Source: an uncultured Ruminococcus sp.
GTDB lineage: Bacteria > Bacillota > Clostridia > Oscillospirales > CAG-272
Assembly: GCA_902783705.1 (NCBI GenBank)
Contig: CACZSA010000089.1
Location: 1-22,277 of the forward strand
Reading direction: 5' to 3'
DNA: 22,277 nt
The notes under the pieces were generated by a model. That model saw only the letters and a program-made list of their open reading frames with translations. It did not search any database and had not been told where the DNA came from. Position numbers and translations under genes: made by a program. This document shows, piece after piece, positions 6,041 through 14,168 of the stretch (position 1 is its first letter; the number at the start of each line of letters is the position of its first letter).

Positions 6041-7047
6041 AAAAAAGGATCGTGTTCTCCTATCTCCTGCTCCTCTGCCTCACCGCCGCCCTCGTGTGCC
6101 TCGGCATCCTCGCGGGCAGCGCGTCGATTCCGCTCCGGGATCTGCTGAAGATCCTCTCGGGACACGGCGGGGACGACACGGCAGCGCTGATCCTCTTGAA
6201 GATCCGCCTGCCCCGGACGCTGGCTGCCCTCCTGCTGGGCGGCGCGCTGGCGCTGGCGGGGTATCTGCTCCAGACCTTTTTCCACAACCCCATCGCCGGG
6301 CCGTTCGTGCTCGGGATCTCCTCCGGCGCGCGGCTCATGGTGGCGGCCTCCCTCATCGCGGCGGCCCGGGGCCTCATCGTCCTGAACTCCGCCCTCCTCG
6401 CGGCAGCGGCTTTTCTCGGCGCGCTCATCGCCATGTCGGCGGTGCTCCTCATGTCGGCGAAGATCCGCAGCATGTCCCTGCTCATCGTGGGCGGCGTCAT
6501 GATCGGATACATCGCCTCCGCCGTCACCGACATTCTCGTGAATTTCGCGGACGACGCGGACATCGTCAATCTCCGGGGCTGGAGCATCGGGTCCTTCTCC
6601 GGGATGAAAAAGGAATCCCTCGTCGTCTGCGCGTGGATCGTCCTCGCGGCGTCCCTCGCCGTCTTTCTCCTGTCCAAGCCCATCGGCGCCTATCAGCTGG
6701 GCGAGGGCTACGCGCGGGAGATGGGGGTGAACATCCGGGCGACCCGGGCCGCGATGATCCTCTTGTCCAGCCTGCTGGCGGGATGCGTCGCCGCGTTTGC
6801 CGGGCCGGTCTCCTTCGTCGGGATCGCGGTGCCGTTCCTCGTGAAGCGGCTCCTCGGAACTGCGCGTCCCATCGCCATGATCCCCGCGTGCTTCCTCGGT
6901 GGAGGGGTCTTCTGCATCCTCTCGGATATCCTCGCCCGGACGGTCGTCTCTCCCGGGGAACTGGGGATCAGCACGGTGACGGCGGTCCTCGGCGCGCCCG
7001 TGGTCCTCTTCATCATGCTGGGAAGGAGGCGGCGGGACAATGCTTGA
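6037..7047 (+). CDS. ABC importer permease, BtuC/FecCD family
   Basis: The 336-residue protein is almost wholly hydrophobic, with about nine or ten membrane helices, as usual for this family. Hallmarks include LLKIRLPRTLAALLLGGALA (about 48-67), the LLQTFFHNPIAGPFVLGISSGA segment (about 73-94) and AFAGPVSFVGIAVPFLVKRL (about 251-270), a typical BtuC/FecD cytoplasmic motif that contacts the ATPase. I chose ATG 6037, which overlaps the upstream stop as ATGA and is followed by a normal first helix; the much longer open frame upstream is a shadow of the binding-protein gene. A homodimer is expected, since only one permease gene is present. Confidence 0.95.
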   Translation: MKKRIVFSYLLLLCLTAALVCLGILAGSASIPLRDLLKILSGHGGDDTAALILLKIRLPRTLAALLLGGALALAGYLLQTFFHNPIAGPFVLGISSGARLMVAASLIAAARGLIVLNSALLAAAAFLGALIAMSAVLLMSAKIRSMSLLIVGGVMIGYIASAVTDILVNFADDADIVNLRGWSIGSFSGMKKESLVVCAWIVLAASLAVFLLSKPIGAYQLGEGYAREMGVNIRATRAAMILLSSLLAGCVAAFAGPVSFVGIAVPFLVKRLLGTARPIAMIPACFLGGGVFCILSDILARTVVSPGELGISTVTAVLGAPVVLFIMLGRRRRDNA

Positions 7048-7783
7048 AGTGAACGCGCTTTGTGCGGGCTACGGAGGACGGGCCGTCGTCCGGGATGTGA
7101 CCTTTTCGGTGGAGGAGGGAGAGATTCTGACCCTCGTCGGTCCGAACGGCTCCGGAAAATCCACCCTTCTCAAGACCGTCGCGGGACAGCTCGCGCCCGT
7201 ATCCGGCGAGGTCACGGTGAACGGAGTCCCCATCTCCCGAATGAGCCGGAATGAATTCGCCCGCGCCGTATCCACCATGCTGACCGGAAGACCGGACACC
7301 GACATGATGACCTGCCGGGAGGTGGTGGAGACCGGGAGATACCCCTATACCGGCGCCTTCGGCCTTCTCGCGCCCGGAGACCGGGAGGCCGTGCGGGAGG
7401 CCATGGAACTGACCGACTCCGCGTCCCTCGCAGACCGGCGATTCGATGAGCTGAGCGACGGACAGCGCCAGCGGGTCCTTCTCGCCCGCGCGGTCTGCCG
7501 GAATCCGAAGGTTCTGCTGCTCGACGAACCGACCTCCTTTCTCGATCTGCACTATAAGATCACATTCCTCGAGCTTCTCGACCGCCTGCGCCGGGAACAG
7601 AGGCCGGCCGTCGTCCTGTCCCTGCACGAGCCGGAGCTTGCCCGCGCGATCTCCGACCGGATCCTCTTTCTCAAGGACGGGAACCCCGTGGGATACGGCG
7701 ATCCCCGGGAACTGCTCGGGCGGGACAGCCTGATCCGGCAGTTCGATCTGACCGACGCGCTCTGGGACAAATATCACGGTTAA
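7040..7783 (+). CDS. ABC importer ATPase, BtuD/FecE type
   Basis: The 247-residue subunit has Walker A GPNGSGKST (34-42), signature LSDGQ (138-142) and Walker B VLLLDEP (158-164), followed by a D-loop SFLD. It energises the importer made by the two preceding genes. The region where ABC proteins normally have the Q-loop glutamine reads STMLTGR (78-84), so the glutamine seems to be replaced, probably by threonine; I recall a similar LTGR motif in related clostridial importers. A strong AAGGAGG ribosome site lies about 9 bases upstream. The gene overlaps the permease by 8 bases and is followed by the only sizeable gap (65 bases) inside the operon. Confidence 0.95.
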   Translation: MLEVNALCAGYGGRAVVRDVTFSVEEGEILTLVGPNGSGKSTLLKTVAGQLAPVSGEVTVNGVPISRMSRNEFARAVSTMLTGRPDTDMMTCREVVETGRYPYTGAFGLLAPGDREAVREAMELTDSASLADRRFDELSDGQRQRVLLARAVCRNPKVLLLDEPTSFLDLHYKITFLELLDRLRREQRPAVVLSLHEPELARAISDRILFLKDGNPVGYGDPRELLGRDSLIRQFDLTDALWDKYHG

Positions 7784-7848
7784 GACGGGGCCTATGCTCC
7801 GATTAACAAATACATTTCATTTTTCTTCATCACAGGAGGAACAGACCC

Positions 7849-8703
7849 ATGAAACTCATGAAAATCGGCGCGCTCGCCCTTTGTGCGGTGATCTGCGCCC
7901 TCGCCCTTGCCGGATGTTCCGGCTCGAAGAAGCCCGTCATCCTCGTCGTCAGCTTCGGAACAAGCTACAATGACAGCCGTGACGCCACCATCGGCGCGAT
8001 CGAAAAGGCCATCCAGGCCGCCAACCCGGACAAGGAAGTCCGCCGCGCCTTCACCAGCCAGATCATCATCGACAAGCTCAAATCCCGCGACGGCCTTGAG
8101 ATCGACAACGTCGAGGAAGCCTTCGCCCGCCTCATCAAGGACGGCGTGAAGGAGCTGATCGTTCAGCCCACCCACGTCATGAGCGGCTTTGAATACGACG
8201 ATCTGATGAAGATCGTGGACTCCAACCGTTCGAAGTTCTCGAGCGTCAAGGTCGGCGCGCCTCTTCTCACCTCCGACGCGGACTACAACGCCGTGATCGA
8301 AGCCATCACCGCCGCCACCGCCGAATACGACGACGGCAAGACGCTCATCACCTTCATGGGCCACGGCACCGAGCACGAATCCAACGCGACCTACGCGAAG
8401 CTCCAGAGCATGCTGACGGCTGCCGGCAAGACCAACTATTGCATCGGCACGGTCGAGGCGGAGCCCTCCATCGAGGACGTCGTCGCGGCTGCGAAGGCCG
8501 GCGGCTACACCCGCGTGGTTCTCGAGCCCCTGATGGTGGTTGCCGGTGACCATGCCAACAACGACATGGCGGGCGACGAAGAGGATTCCTGGAAGACCAT
8601 CCTTCAGAACGAAGGCTTCGAGGTCGTCCCGGTCCTCCGCGGTCTCGGTCAGATCGAAGCGGTCCAGGCCGTCTACGTGGACCACGTCAAGAACGCAAAA
8701 TGA
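7849..8703 (+). CDS. cbiK: CbiK-type sirohydrochlorin cobaltochelatase with lipoprotein signal
   Basis: CbiK inserts cobalt into sirohydrochlorin, the entry to the anaerobic corrin pathway. The 284 residues carry the family landmarks: VVSFGTSYNDSR (33-44), QPTHVMSGFEYD (106-117, with the conserved glutamate E115), FMGHGTEHESN (169-179, H172) and VAGDHANNDMAGDEEDSW (231-248, H235), matching the metal-handling His and Glu residues of Salmonella CbiK. Unlike that enzyme it starts with a signal peptide and lipobox LALAGC (C23), so it should sit on the outer face of the membrane. A strong AGGAGGA site precedes the ATG. Codon use differs from its neighbours: all arginines are CGC or CGT and no GGG glycine codon is visible, a possible sign of high expression or separate origin. 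It could serve biosynthesis or act on external tetrapyrroles. Confidence 0.92.
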   Translation: MKLMKIGALALCAVICALALAGCSGSKKPVILVVSFGTSYNDSRDATIGAIEKAIQAANPDKEVRRAFTSQIIIDKLKSRDGLEIDNVEEAFARLIKDGVKELIVQPTHVMSGFEYDDLMKIVDSNRSKFSSVKVGAPLLTSDADYNAVIEAITAATAEYDDGKTLITFMGHGTEHESNATYAKLQSMLTAAGKTNYCIGTVEAEPSIEDVVAAAKAGGYTRVVLEPLMVVAGDHANNDMAGDEEDSWKTILQNEGFEVVPVLRGLGQIEAVQAVYVDHVKNAK

Positions 8704-9272
8704 AAAACAGAGTGAGCAGAATCGTCTCGTTTCTGCTCGCCGCGCTGTGCGTGTCTGCCCTCTCCGCTCCCGTTTCGGCGGCGGGAGAAGGCAGACCCGT
8801 TTACGCAGCGGACGTGCAGAACGGAATCTACGAAATCGAAGCGGAAACGCTGAACTCCTCCATGTTCCGCATCGTAGGATGCACGCTGACGGTGGAGGAC
8901 GACAAAATGACGGCGCACGTGACCCTCAGCGGCCGCGGTTTCGGCAAGCTCTTCGCCGGACGCGGAGAGGACGTCGACGAGAGCGCGGTCTCCCTCTTCG
9001 GCGAGGATGGGGAAGGACGCCATACGTTCGACATCCCCGTGTCCGCCCTCGACACCCCGATCCCCGTCGCAGGATGGAGCATCAAGCGGGAACAGTGGTA
9101 CGACTATGACGTCGTGTTCCATGCAGATTCCCTCCCGGACGGCGCGGTCGCGAAATCGGGGAACGGCTGGATCCTCCCCTGTGCCGCGGCCTGCGCCGGT
9201 GCCGCCGTGATCGCCGCCGTCGCCGCCGCCGTAATCAGGCAGAAGAGAAAGAACGCGGGAGGGGAGAGATGA
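8700..9272 (+). CDS. membrane-anchored surface-domain protein, paralogue of the gene at 4489
   Basis: The 190-residue protein has a signal peptide (1 to about 28, ending PVSAA), one beta-rich domain (41-145) and a C-terminal membrane helix (157-179) with a basic tail RQKRKNAGGER. Domain landmarks are NGIYEIEAE, NSSMFRIVGCTLTVEDDKMT, VTLSGRGFGKLFAGRGED, HTFDIPVSALDTP and REQWYDYDVVF. It shares the overall pattern of the small protein that opens the operon, so I regard the two as distant paralogues. I recall similar domains in clostridial surface proteins but no assigned function. Its start overlaps the cbiK stop by 4 bases (ATGA), which suggests that the two are made together and may work at the same outer membrane face, for example in corrinoid, heme or cobalt capture. 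Confidence 0.82.
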   Translation: MKNRVSRIVSFLLAALCVSALSAPVSAAGEGRPVYAADVQNGIYEIEAETLNSSMFRIVGCTLTVEDDKMTAHVTLSGRGFGKLFAGRGEDVDESAVSLFGEDGEGRHTFDIPVSALDTPIPVAGWSIKREQWYDYDVVFHADSLPDGAVAKSGNGWILPCAAACAGAAVIAAVAAAVIRQKRKNAGGER

Positions 9273-10624
9273 TCCTCACCAAACCCCGCGTCCTCTTTGC
9301 GGGCACCTCCAGCGGATGCGGCAAAACCACGGCAGTCTGCGCAGTCCTCAAGCTGCTCACCCGCCGCGGGGTTGCCGTTTCCGCTGCAAAATGCGGGCCG
9401 GACTATATCGACCCGATGTTTCACGAAGCGGTCCTCGGGATCCCCTCCTCAAACCTCGATCCGTTCTTCTGCGGCGGGAATCTCCTCCGCGCGGGACTGG
9501 CGAGATCGTCCGGCGATCTGTGCGTCGTCGAGGGCGTGATGGGCTACTACGACGGCACGGGCGCGGACGGCATGGAGAACAGCACCTGCACCGCCGCGCG
9601 GGAGACGGGGACGCCCGTGATCCTCGTCGTGAACGGACGCGGCGCGTATGCCTCCCTGCTCGCCCTGATCGAAGGGTTCCTGAATTATGTCCCCGAGAGC
9701 GGCATCCGGGGCGTGCTCTTCTCGAACGTCGCCGCGATGACCTATGCGGGGCTGAAGAAGATGGTCGAGGCGCGCTTCGGCGGGCGGATCGTCCCCGTCG
9801 GGTATATCCCGCACCTGCCGGAGACGTGCGAATTCACATCCCGGCGGCTCGGCCTCGTCACGGCATCCGAGATCGCGGACCTCGGCGCCAGGCTCGGGGA
9901 AATCGCCGATCTCTGCGAAAAAACGGTGGATCTCGACGCCGTCCTCGCCCTCGCGGAATCGGCGGAGCCGCTGGAATTCGATCCGCCAGAGATCCGCCGC
10001 CATCCGCCTGTGACCATCGCCCTCGCGCATGACGAGGCGTTCTGCTTTGTCTATCCGGACACGCTCCGCCTCCTCGAAGACATGGGCGCTGCGCTCGTGC
10101 GGTTCTCGCCGCTGAAGAATGAAGCCGTGCCCGAATCGGCGGACGGGCTCCTGCTCCCGGGCGGATATCCGGAACTCCACACGGAACAGCTGGAAGCGAA
10201 CGAAGCCTTCCGGGAGAGCGTGCGGCGCGCGGTCTGCTCCGGGATGCCGACCATTGCGGAATGCGGGGGCTTTCAGGTCCTCGGCGAGCGGCTGGCGGGT
10301 CGGAGGATGTGCGGCGTTCTGCCCCATGACTCATCGGACGCCGGACGCCTCGTGCGCTTCGGATACTGCACCCTCACCGCGCAGTCGGACGGGCTCCTCG
10401 GACCTCGCGGGACCGCGCTCCCCGCGCATGAATTCCATTATTACGACAGCACGGACTGCGGTTCGGATTTCGAGGCGGTGAAGCCGAACGGCAAAAGCTG
10501 GGCGTGCGCCGTCCACACGGAGACGCTCTACGCCGGCTATCCCCATCTCTGCCTGCCCGCCTGCCCCGGCGCGGCGGAATCGTTCTACAAGAAATGCCTC
10601 GCGTACAAGGAGAAAAAGATATGA
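9269..10624 (+). CDS. cbiA: cobyrinate a,c-diamide synthase CbiA
   Basis: CbiA uses ATP and glutamine to amidate the a and c side chains of (cobalt-containing) cobyrinic acid. The 451 residues show an N-terminal ATPase domain with P-loop AGTSSGCGKTT (11-21) and the AAKCGPDYIDPMFH segment (about 39-52). A C-terminal class I glutamine amidotransferase domain has LLLPGGYPELH and the nucleophile in AECGGFQVLG (C332). Normal length for the family. The N-terminal SSGCGKTT and PDYIDP motifs separate it from the related CbiP encoded later in this operon. It overlaps the surface-protein gene and cbiC by 4 bases each. Confidence 0.96.
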   Translation: MILTKPRVLFAGTSSGCGKTTAVCAVLKLLTRRGVAVSAAKCGPDYIDPMFHEAVLGIPSSNLDPFFCGGNLLRAGLARSSGDLCVVEGVMGYYDGTGADGMENSTCTAARETGTPVILVVNGRGAYASLLALIEGFLNYVPESGIRGVLFSNVAAMTYAGLKKMVEARFGGRIVPVGYIPHLPETCEFTSRRLGLVTASEIADLGARLGEIADLCEKTVDLDAVLALAESAEPLEFDPPEIRRHPPVTIALAHDEAFCFVYPDTLRLLEDMGAALVRFSPLKNEAVPESADGLLLPGGYPELHTEQLEANEAFRESVRRAVCSGMPTIAECGGFQVLGERLAGRRMCGVLPHDSSDAGRLVRFGYCTLTAQSDGLLGPRGTALPAHEFHYYDSTDCGSDFEAVKPNGKSWACAVHTETLYAGYPHLCLPACPGAAESFYKKCLAYKEKKI

Positions 10625-11238
10625 TTATCACCGATCCCGCGGCGATCGAAGCCCGCAGCATGGAAATCATCGAGAGCGAGCTGAAAACCGAAATCCCGCC
10701 GGAGAACAAGGCCGTCGTCAAGCGCGTCATCCACGCGACGGCGGACTTTGACTACGCCGAAAACCTCGCCTTTTCCGAAGGCGCGGTCGCGAAGGCCCTC
10801 GACGCGCTGAGGATGGGCTGCCGGATCGTCACGGACACGCAGATGGCGAAATCCGGGATCAACAAGACGGCGGCGGGAAAGCTCGGCTGCGAGGTCGACT
10901 GCTTCATGAGCGACCCGGACGTCGCCGAGGAAGCGAAGGCCAGAGGCTGCACCCGCGCGCAGGTCTCGATGGAAAAGGCGGCGCGTCTCGGCGGTCCGGT
11001 GATCTTTGTCGTGGGCAATGCGCCGACGGCGCTCCTGACGCTCCGCGCGCTCCTCGACGAGGAGAAGGTCAAGCCGGAGCTGGTGATCGGGGTGCCCGTG
11101 GGATTCGTCAACATCCTCGAGGCGAAGGACGCGATCCTTTCGTCCTCCGTGCCGTATATCGTGGCGAAGGGACGCAAGGGCGGCTCGAACGTCGCGGCGG
11201 CCATCGTCAACGCGCTGATGTATCAGATCACCCGGTGA
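10621..11238 (+). CDS. cbiC: cobalt-precorrin-8 methylmutase CbiC
   Basis: CbiC moves the methyl group from C11 to C12, converting cobalt-precorrin-8 to cobyrinic acid. The 205-residue protein includes the catalytic histidine in RVIHATADFDY (H38), the DTQMAKSGIN segment and the glycine-rich GNAPTALL and GVPVGFVNILEAKD motifs typical of the family. ATG 10621 overlaps the cbiA stop (ATGA) and is preceded by AAGGAG, which fixes the start; the longer frame upstream is not real. Confidence 0.96.
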   Translation: MIITDPAAIEARSMEIIESELKTEIPPENKAVVKRVIHATADFDYAENLAFSEGAVAKALDALRMGCRIVTDTQMAKSGINKTAAGKLGCEVDCFMSDPDVAEEAKARGCTRAQVSMEKAARLGGPVIFVVGNAPTALLTLRALLDEEKVKPELVIGVPVGFVNILEAKDAILSSSVPYIVAKGRKGGSNVAAAIVNALMYQITR

Positions 11239-12389
11239 ACAGGATGGAAATGGACAGCTTCATCACCAGGGACGGCAAGCGGCTGAGGCGGGGCTACACC
11301 ACGGGCTCCTGCGCGGCGGCTGCGGCAAAGGCGGCGGCGATCATGCTGCTCGAAGACAGAGTCCTTGAGACCGTCTGGCTCATGACCCCGCGCGGGATCG
11401 GCCTGACCCTCGGCGTGCGGGAGACCGTGCGGGGAGACGGCTACGTCTCCTGCGGCATCGTCAAGGATTCCGGCGACGACCCGGACGTGACGAACGGCAT
11501 GACGGTCTATGCGCGCGTCGAGCGGACGGATAAGCCCCGGGAAATCGTTATCGACGGCGGCGAGGGGATCGGGAGGGTGACCAAGCCCGGTCTCGATCAG
11601 CCCGTCGGGGCCGCCGCCATCAACTCCACCCCCCGGCGCATGATCACCGAAGCGCTGCGGGAGGTCACGGAGGACGCGGGCTATGCGGGCGGGCTGTCCG
11701 TTCTGATCTCCGCGCCCGCGGGGGTCGAGATCGCGAAGAAGACCTTCAATCCGCGGCTCGGGATCGTCGGCGGCCTCTCCATCCTCGGGACCACGGGGAT
11801 CGTGGAGCCCATGAGCGACGAAGCGGTCGTCGGGACCATCCGGACGGAGCTCTCCATGCGGGCGGCGTCCGGGCGGAAAACGGTCCTCTTTATCCCCGGA
11901 AACTACGGCGCGGACTTTATCAAAAACGAGCTCGGCATCGATCCGGAGAGCGCCGTCACGACCTCGAATTTCATCGGCGACGCCTTCTCCCTCGCGGCGG
12001 AGGCGGGATTCCGGGGCGCCCTGCTCGTCGGGCACATCGGCAAGCTCGTGAAGCTGGCGGGCGGGATCCTCAACACGCATTCGCGGTACGGGGACTGCCG
12101 CGCGGAGATCTTCGCGGCGCATGCGGGAATGTGCGGCGCGTCGGCGGAGGTCGTGCGGCGGATCATGGACAGCGCGATGACCGACAACATGCTCGCGATC
12201 CTCGAAGAGGCGGGGCTCAGGGAGGCGGTCATGGCGAGCGTCACAGAGCGGATGGGCTTCCATCTCGCGCATCAGAAGACGATCGGAACCCTCTCGACGG
12301 GGGCCGTGACCTTCTCGAATGTCTACGGCATCCTCGGGGCGACCTCCGGGGCGGAAGAACTTCTCGAAGAAATACGAAAGGAACTCTGA
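11235..12389 (+). CDS. cbiD: cobalt-precorrin-5B C1-methyltransferase CbiD
   Basis: CbiD methylates C1 of the corrin ring with S-adenosylmethionine in the anaerobic pathway. The 384-residue protein has the N-terminal GYTTGSCAAAAAKAAA motif (20-35), KDSGDDPDVTNG around 77-88, and a later LVGHIGKLVKLAGGILNTHS segment, all characteristic. The first possible start is GTG 11235, which overlaps the cbiC stop as GTGA; ATG codons three and five positions later (11244, 11250) are alternatives, and no clear ribosome site decides between them. CbiD marks the cobalt-early (anaerobic) route. Confidence 0.95.
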   Translation: MNRMEMDSFITRDGKRLRRGYTTGSCAAAAAKAAAIMLLEDRVLETVWLMTPRGIGLTLGVRETVRGDGYVSCGIVKDSGDDPDVTNGMTVYARVERTDKPREIVIDGGEGIGRVTKPGLDQPVGAAAINSTPRRMITEALREVTEDAGYAGGLSVLISAPAGVEIAKKTFNPRLGIVGGLSILGTTGIVEPMSDEAVVGTIRTELSMRAASGRKTVLFIPGNYGADFIKNELGIDPESAVTTSNFIGDAFSLAAEAGFRGALLVGHIGKLVKLAGGILNTHSRYGDCRAEIFAAHAGMCGASAEVVRRIMDSAMTDNMLAILEEAGLREAVMASVTERMGFHLAHQKTIGTLSTGAVTFSNVYGILGATSGAEELLEEIRKEL

Positions 12390-12390
12390 T

Positions 12391-13149
12391 ATGGTACACA
12401 TTGTCGGAGCCGGATGCGGGGCGGCGGATCTCATTACCCTGCGCGGGGCTCGGCTTCTCGGAGAGGCGGACGTGATCGTCTACGCGGGCTCGCTCGTCAA
12501 TCCCGACCTCCTCGCCTATGCAAAACCCTCCTGCACGCTCTGTGACAGCGCGAAAATGACGCTCGAGGAGACGACCGCGGTGATCGAGGCGGCGGAGCGG
12601 GCGGGCAAGACGACGGTCCGGCTCCACTCGGGCGATCCCTCCCTCTACGGCGCGATCGGCGAGCAGATGCGGGAATTCGACCGACTGGGAATCGAGTACG
12701 ACATCACGCCGGGCGTCAGCGCGTTCTCCGGCGCGGCGGCAGCTTTGAAGACCGAATACACCCTGCCTGGCGTCTCGCAGTCCGTCGTCATTACCCGGGC
12801 CGCGGGGAGAACGCCCGTTCCGGAGGGAGAGAGCCTCCGCTCCTTTGCCGCGCACCGCGCCACCATGGTCCTGTTCCTCTCCGCCGGCCTTCTTTGTTCC
12901 GTGACGGAGGATCTGACGGCGGGCGGTTATCCGGCGGACACCCCCGCGGCGATCGTCTATAAGGCGTCGTGGCCGGATGAGAAGATCTTCCGCTGTACGC
13001 TCGGCACCCTCGAGGAGACCGCGCGGGAGAACGGCGTCACCAAGACCGCGCTGATCGTCGTCGGCGGCGTGCTCGGGGAGCGCTTCGAGCGCTCAAAGCT
13101 CTACGATCCGTCCTTCTCAACGGAATTCCGGGAGGCGGAGACAAAATGA
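12391..13149 (+). CDS. cbiF: cobalt-precorrin-4 C11-methyltransferase CbiF
   Basis: CbiF is a tetrapyrrole methylase that methylates C11. The 252 residues show the N-terminal VHIVGAGCGAADLITLRGAR glycine-rich region (2-21), YAGSLVNPDLL (31-41), SGDPSLYGAIGEQM (80-93) and TPGVSAFSGAAAALKTEYTLP, a signature of the CbiF/CobM group rather than CbiH or CbiL. An AAAGGA ribosome site precedes ATG 12391, one base after the cbiD stop. Confidence 0.96.
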   Translation: MVHIVGAGCGAADLITLRGARLLGEADVIVYAGSLVNPDLLAYAKPSCTLCDSAKMTLEETTAVIEAAERAGKTTVRLHSGDPSLYGAIGEQMREFDRLGIEYDITPGVSAFSGAAAALKTEYTLPGVSQSVVITRAAGRTPVPEGESLRSFAAHRATMVLFLSAGLLCSVTEDLTAGGYPADTPAAIVYKASWPDEKIFRCTLGTLEETARENGVTKTALIVVGGVLGERFERSKLYDPSFSTEFREAETK

Positions 13150-14168
13150 AGGCTGCCCTGATCTGCTTCTCCGACGCGGGGGCCGTGCTCGCGGAGAGGA
13201 TCTGTTCCTTCCTCCGCCTCCCCCTCTCCGCCGTGCATTCCATCGAAAAATACGCCGCGAAGTACGGCTTCACTGCGCATGAAAAGATCGCCGCGGACAT
13301 GGGCGAGCTGTTCCGGGAGAACGACGCCCTCGTCTTCATCGGCGCATGCGGGATCGCCGTGCGTTCCATCGCGCCGCATATCAAAAGCAAGACGGAGGAT
13401 CCGGCGGTGCTCGTGCTCGACGACCGGGGACGCTATGTGATCCCGATCCTCTCCGGACACATCGGCGGGGCAAACGCGCTGGCAGGAGAATTGGCGGAGC
13501 TGCTCGGCGCAGAGGCTGTCGTCACCACCGCCACGGACGGCGCGGGACGCTTCTCCTGCGATGCCTGGGCCGTCACGCACCGCTGCGCGATCTCCTCGAT
13601 GGACGCGGCAAAGGCGGTCTCCGCGTCCGTCCTCACAGGGGAGGTCCCCCTCTCCTCGGAGTTCCCGCTGCCGGATCTCCTGCCCGCCGGGCTGATCCCC
13701 GGGGAACGCGGACCGCTCGGTGTGAAGATCGGCATCCGCACGGACGAGCCTTTCGGGCAAACGCTCCGGCTGATCCCGAAGATCGTCGTCCTCGGCATCG
13801 GATGCCGCAGAGGGACGACGGCGGACGCGATCCGGGACGCGGTGACGGAGGCGTTCTCGTCCGCCGGGATCGATCCCGCCGCGGTGTGCCGGTTGGCGTC
13901 CATCGACGTGAAGCGGGACGAGGCGGGCCTGCTCGGATATGCCGCGGAGATCGGCGCGGAGACAGTTATTTATTCGGCGGAAGCGCTCGCCGCGGTGCCG
14001 GGAGACTTTGCGGAATCGGAATTTGTGAAGAAAACCGTGGGCGTCGGAAACGTCTGCGAGCGGGCGGCGGTCCTCGGAAGCGGGGGCGGGGCGCTCTGCA
14101 TCGGAAAGCAGGCGAAAAACGGCGTGACAGTCGCCGCGGCGGTCATGGATTGGAGGGTTGCATTTTGA
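13146..14168 (+). CDS. cbiG: cobalt-precorrin-5A hydrolase CbiG
   Basis: CbiG opens the delta-lactone ring of cobalt-precorrin-5A, releasing acetaldehyde, so that CbiD can act. The 340 residues have the N-terminal domain with FIGACGIAVRSIAPHIKSK (64-82) and IPILSGHIGGANALA (99-113), a linker region, and a C-terminal domain starting VVLGIGCRRGTTADAI, the standard CbiG arrangement. Overlaps with cbiF and cbiH are 4 bases each. Confidence 0.96.
   Translation: MKAALICFSDAGAVLAERICSFLRLPLSAVHSIEKYAAKYGFTAHEKIAADMGELFRENDALVFIGACGIAVRSIAPHIKSKTEDPAVLVLDDRGRYVIPILSGHIGGANALAGELAELLGAEAVVTTATDGAGRFSCDAWAVTHRCAISSMDAAKAVSASVLTGEVPLSSEFPLPDLLPAGLIPGERGPLGVKIGIRTDEPFGQTLRLIPKIVVLGIGCRRGTTADAIRDAVTEAFSSAGIDPAAVCRLASIDVKRDEAGLLGYAAEIGAETVIYSAEALAAVPGDFAESEFVKKTVGVGNVCERAAVLGSGGGALCIGKQAKNGVTVAAAVMDWRVAF

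Noticed and set aside
7784..7848. Possible internal promoter before cbiK (TTAACA and nearby TACATT)
   Set aside because: No pair of boxes with 16-18 base spacing could be found. The gap has a strong ribosome site but no convincing promoter.
11223..12434. 403-codon open frame on the minus strand, antisense to cbiD
   Set aside because: cbiD is certain from its GYTTGSCAAAA start motif; the opposite frame is biased, motif-free sequence.
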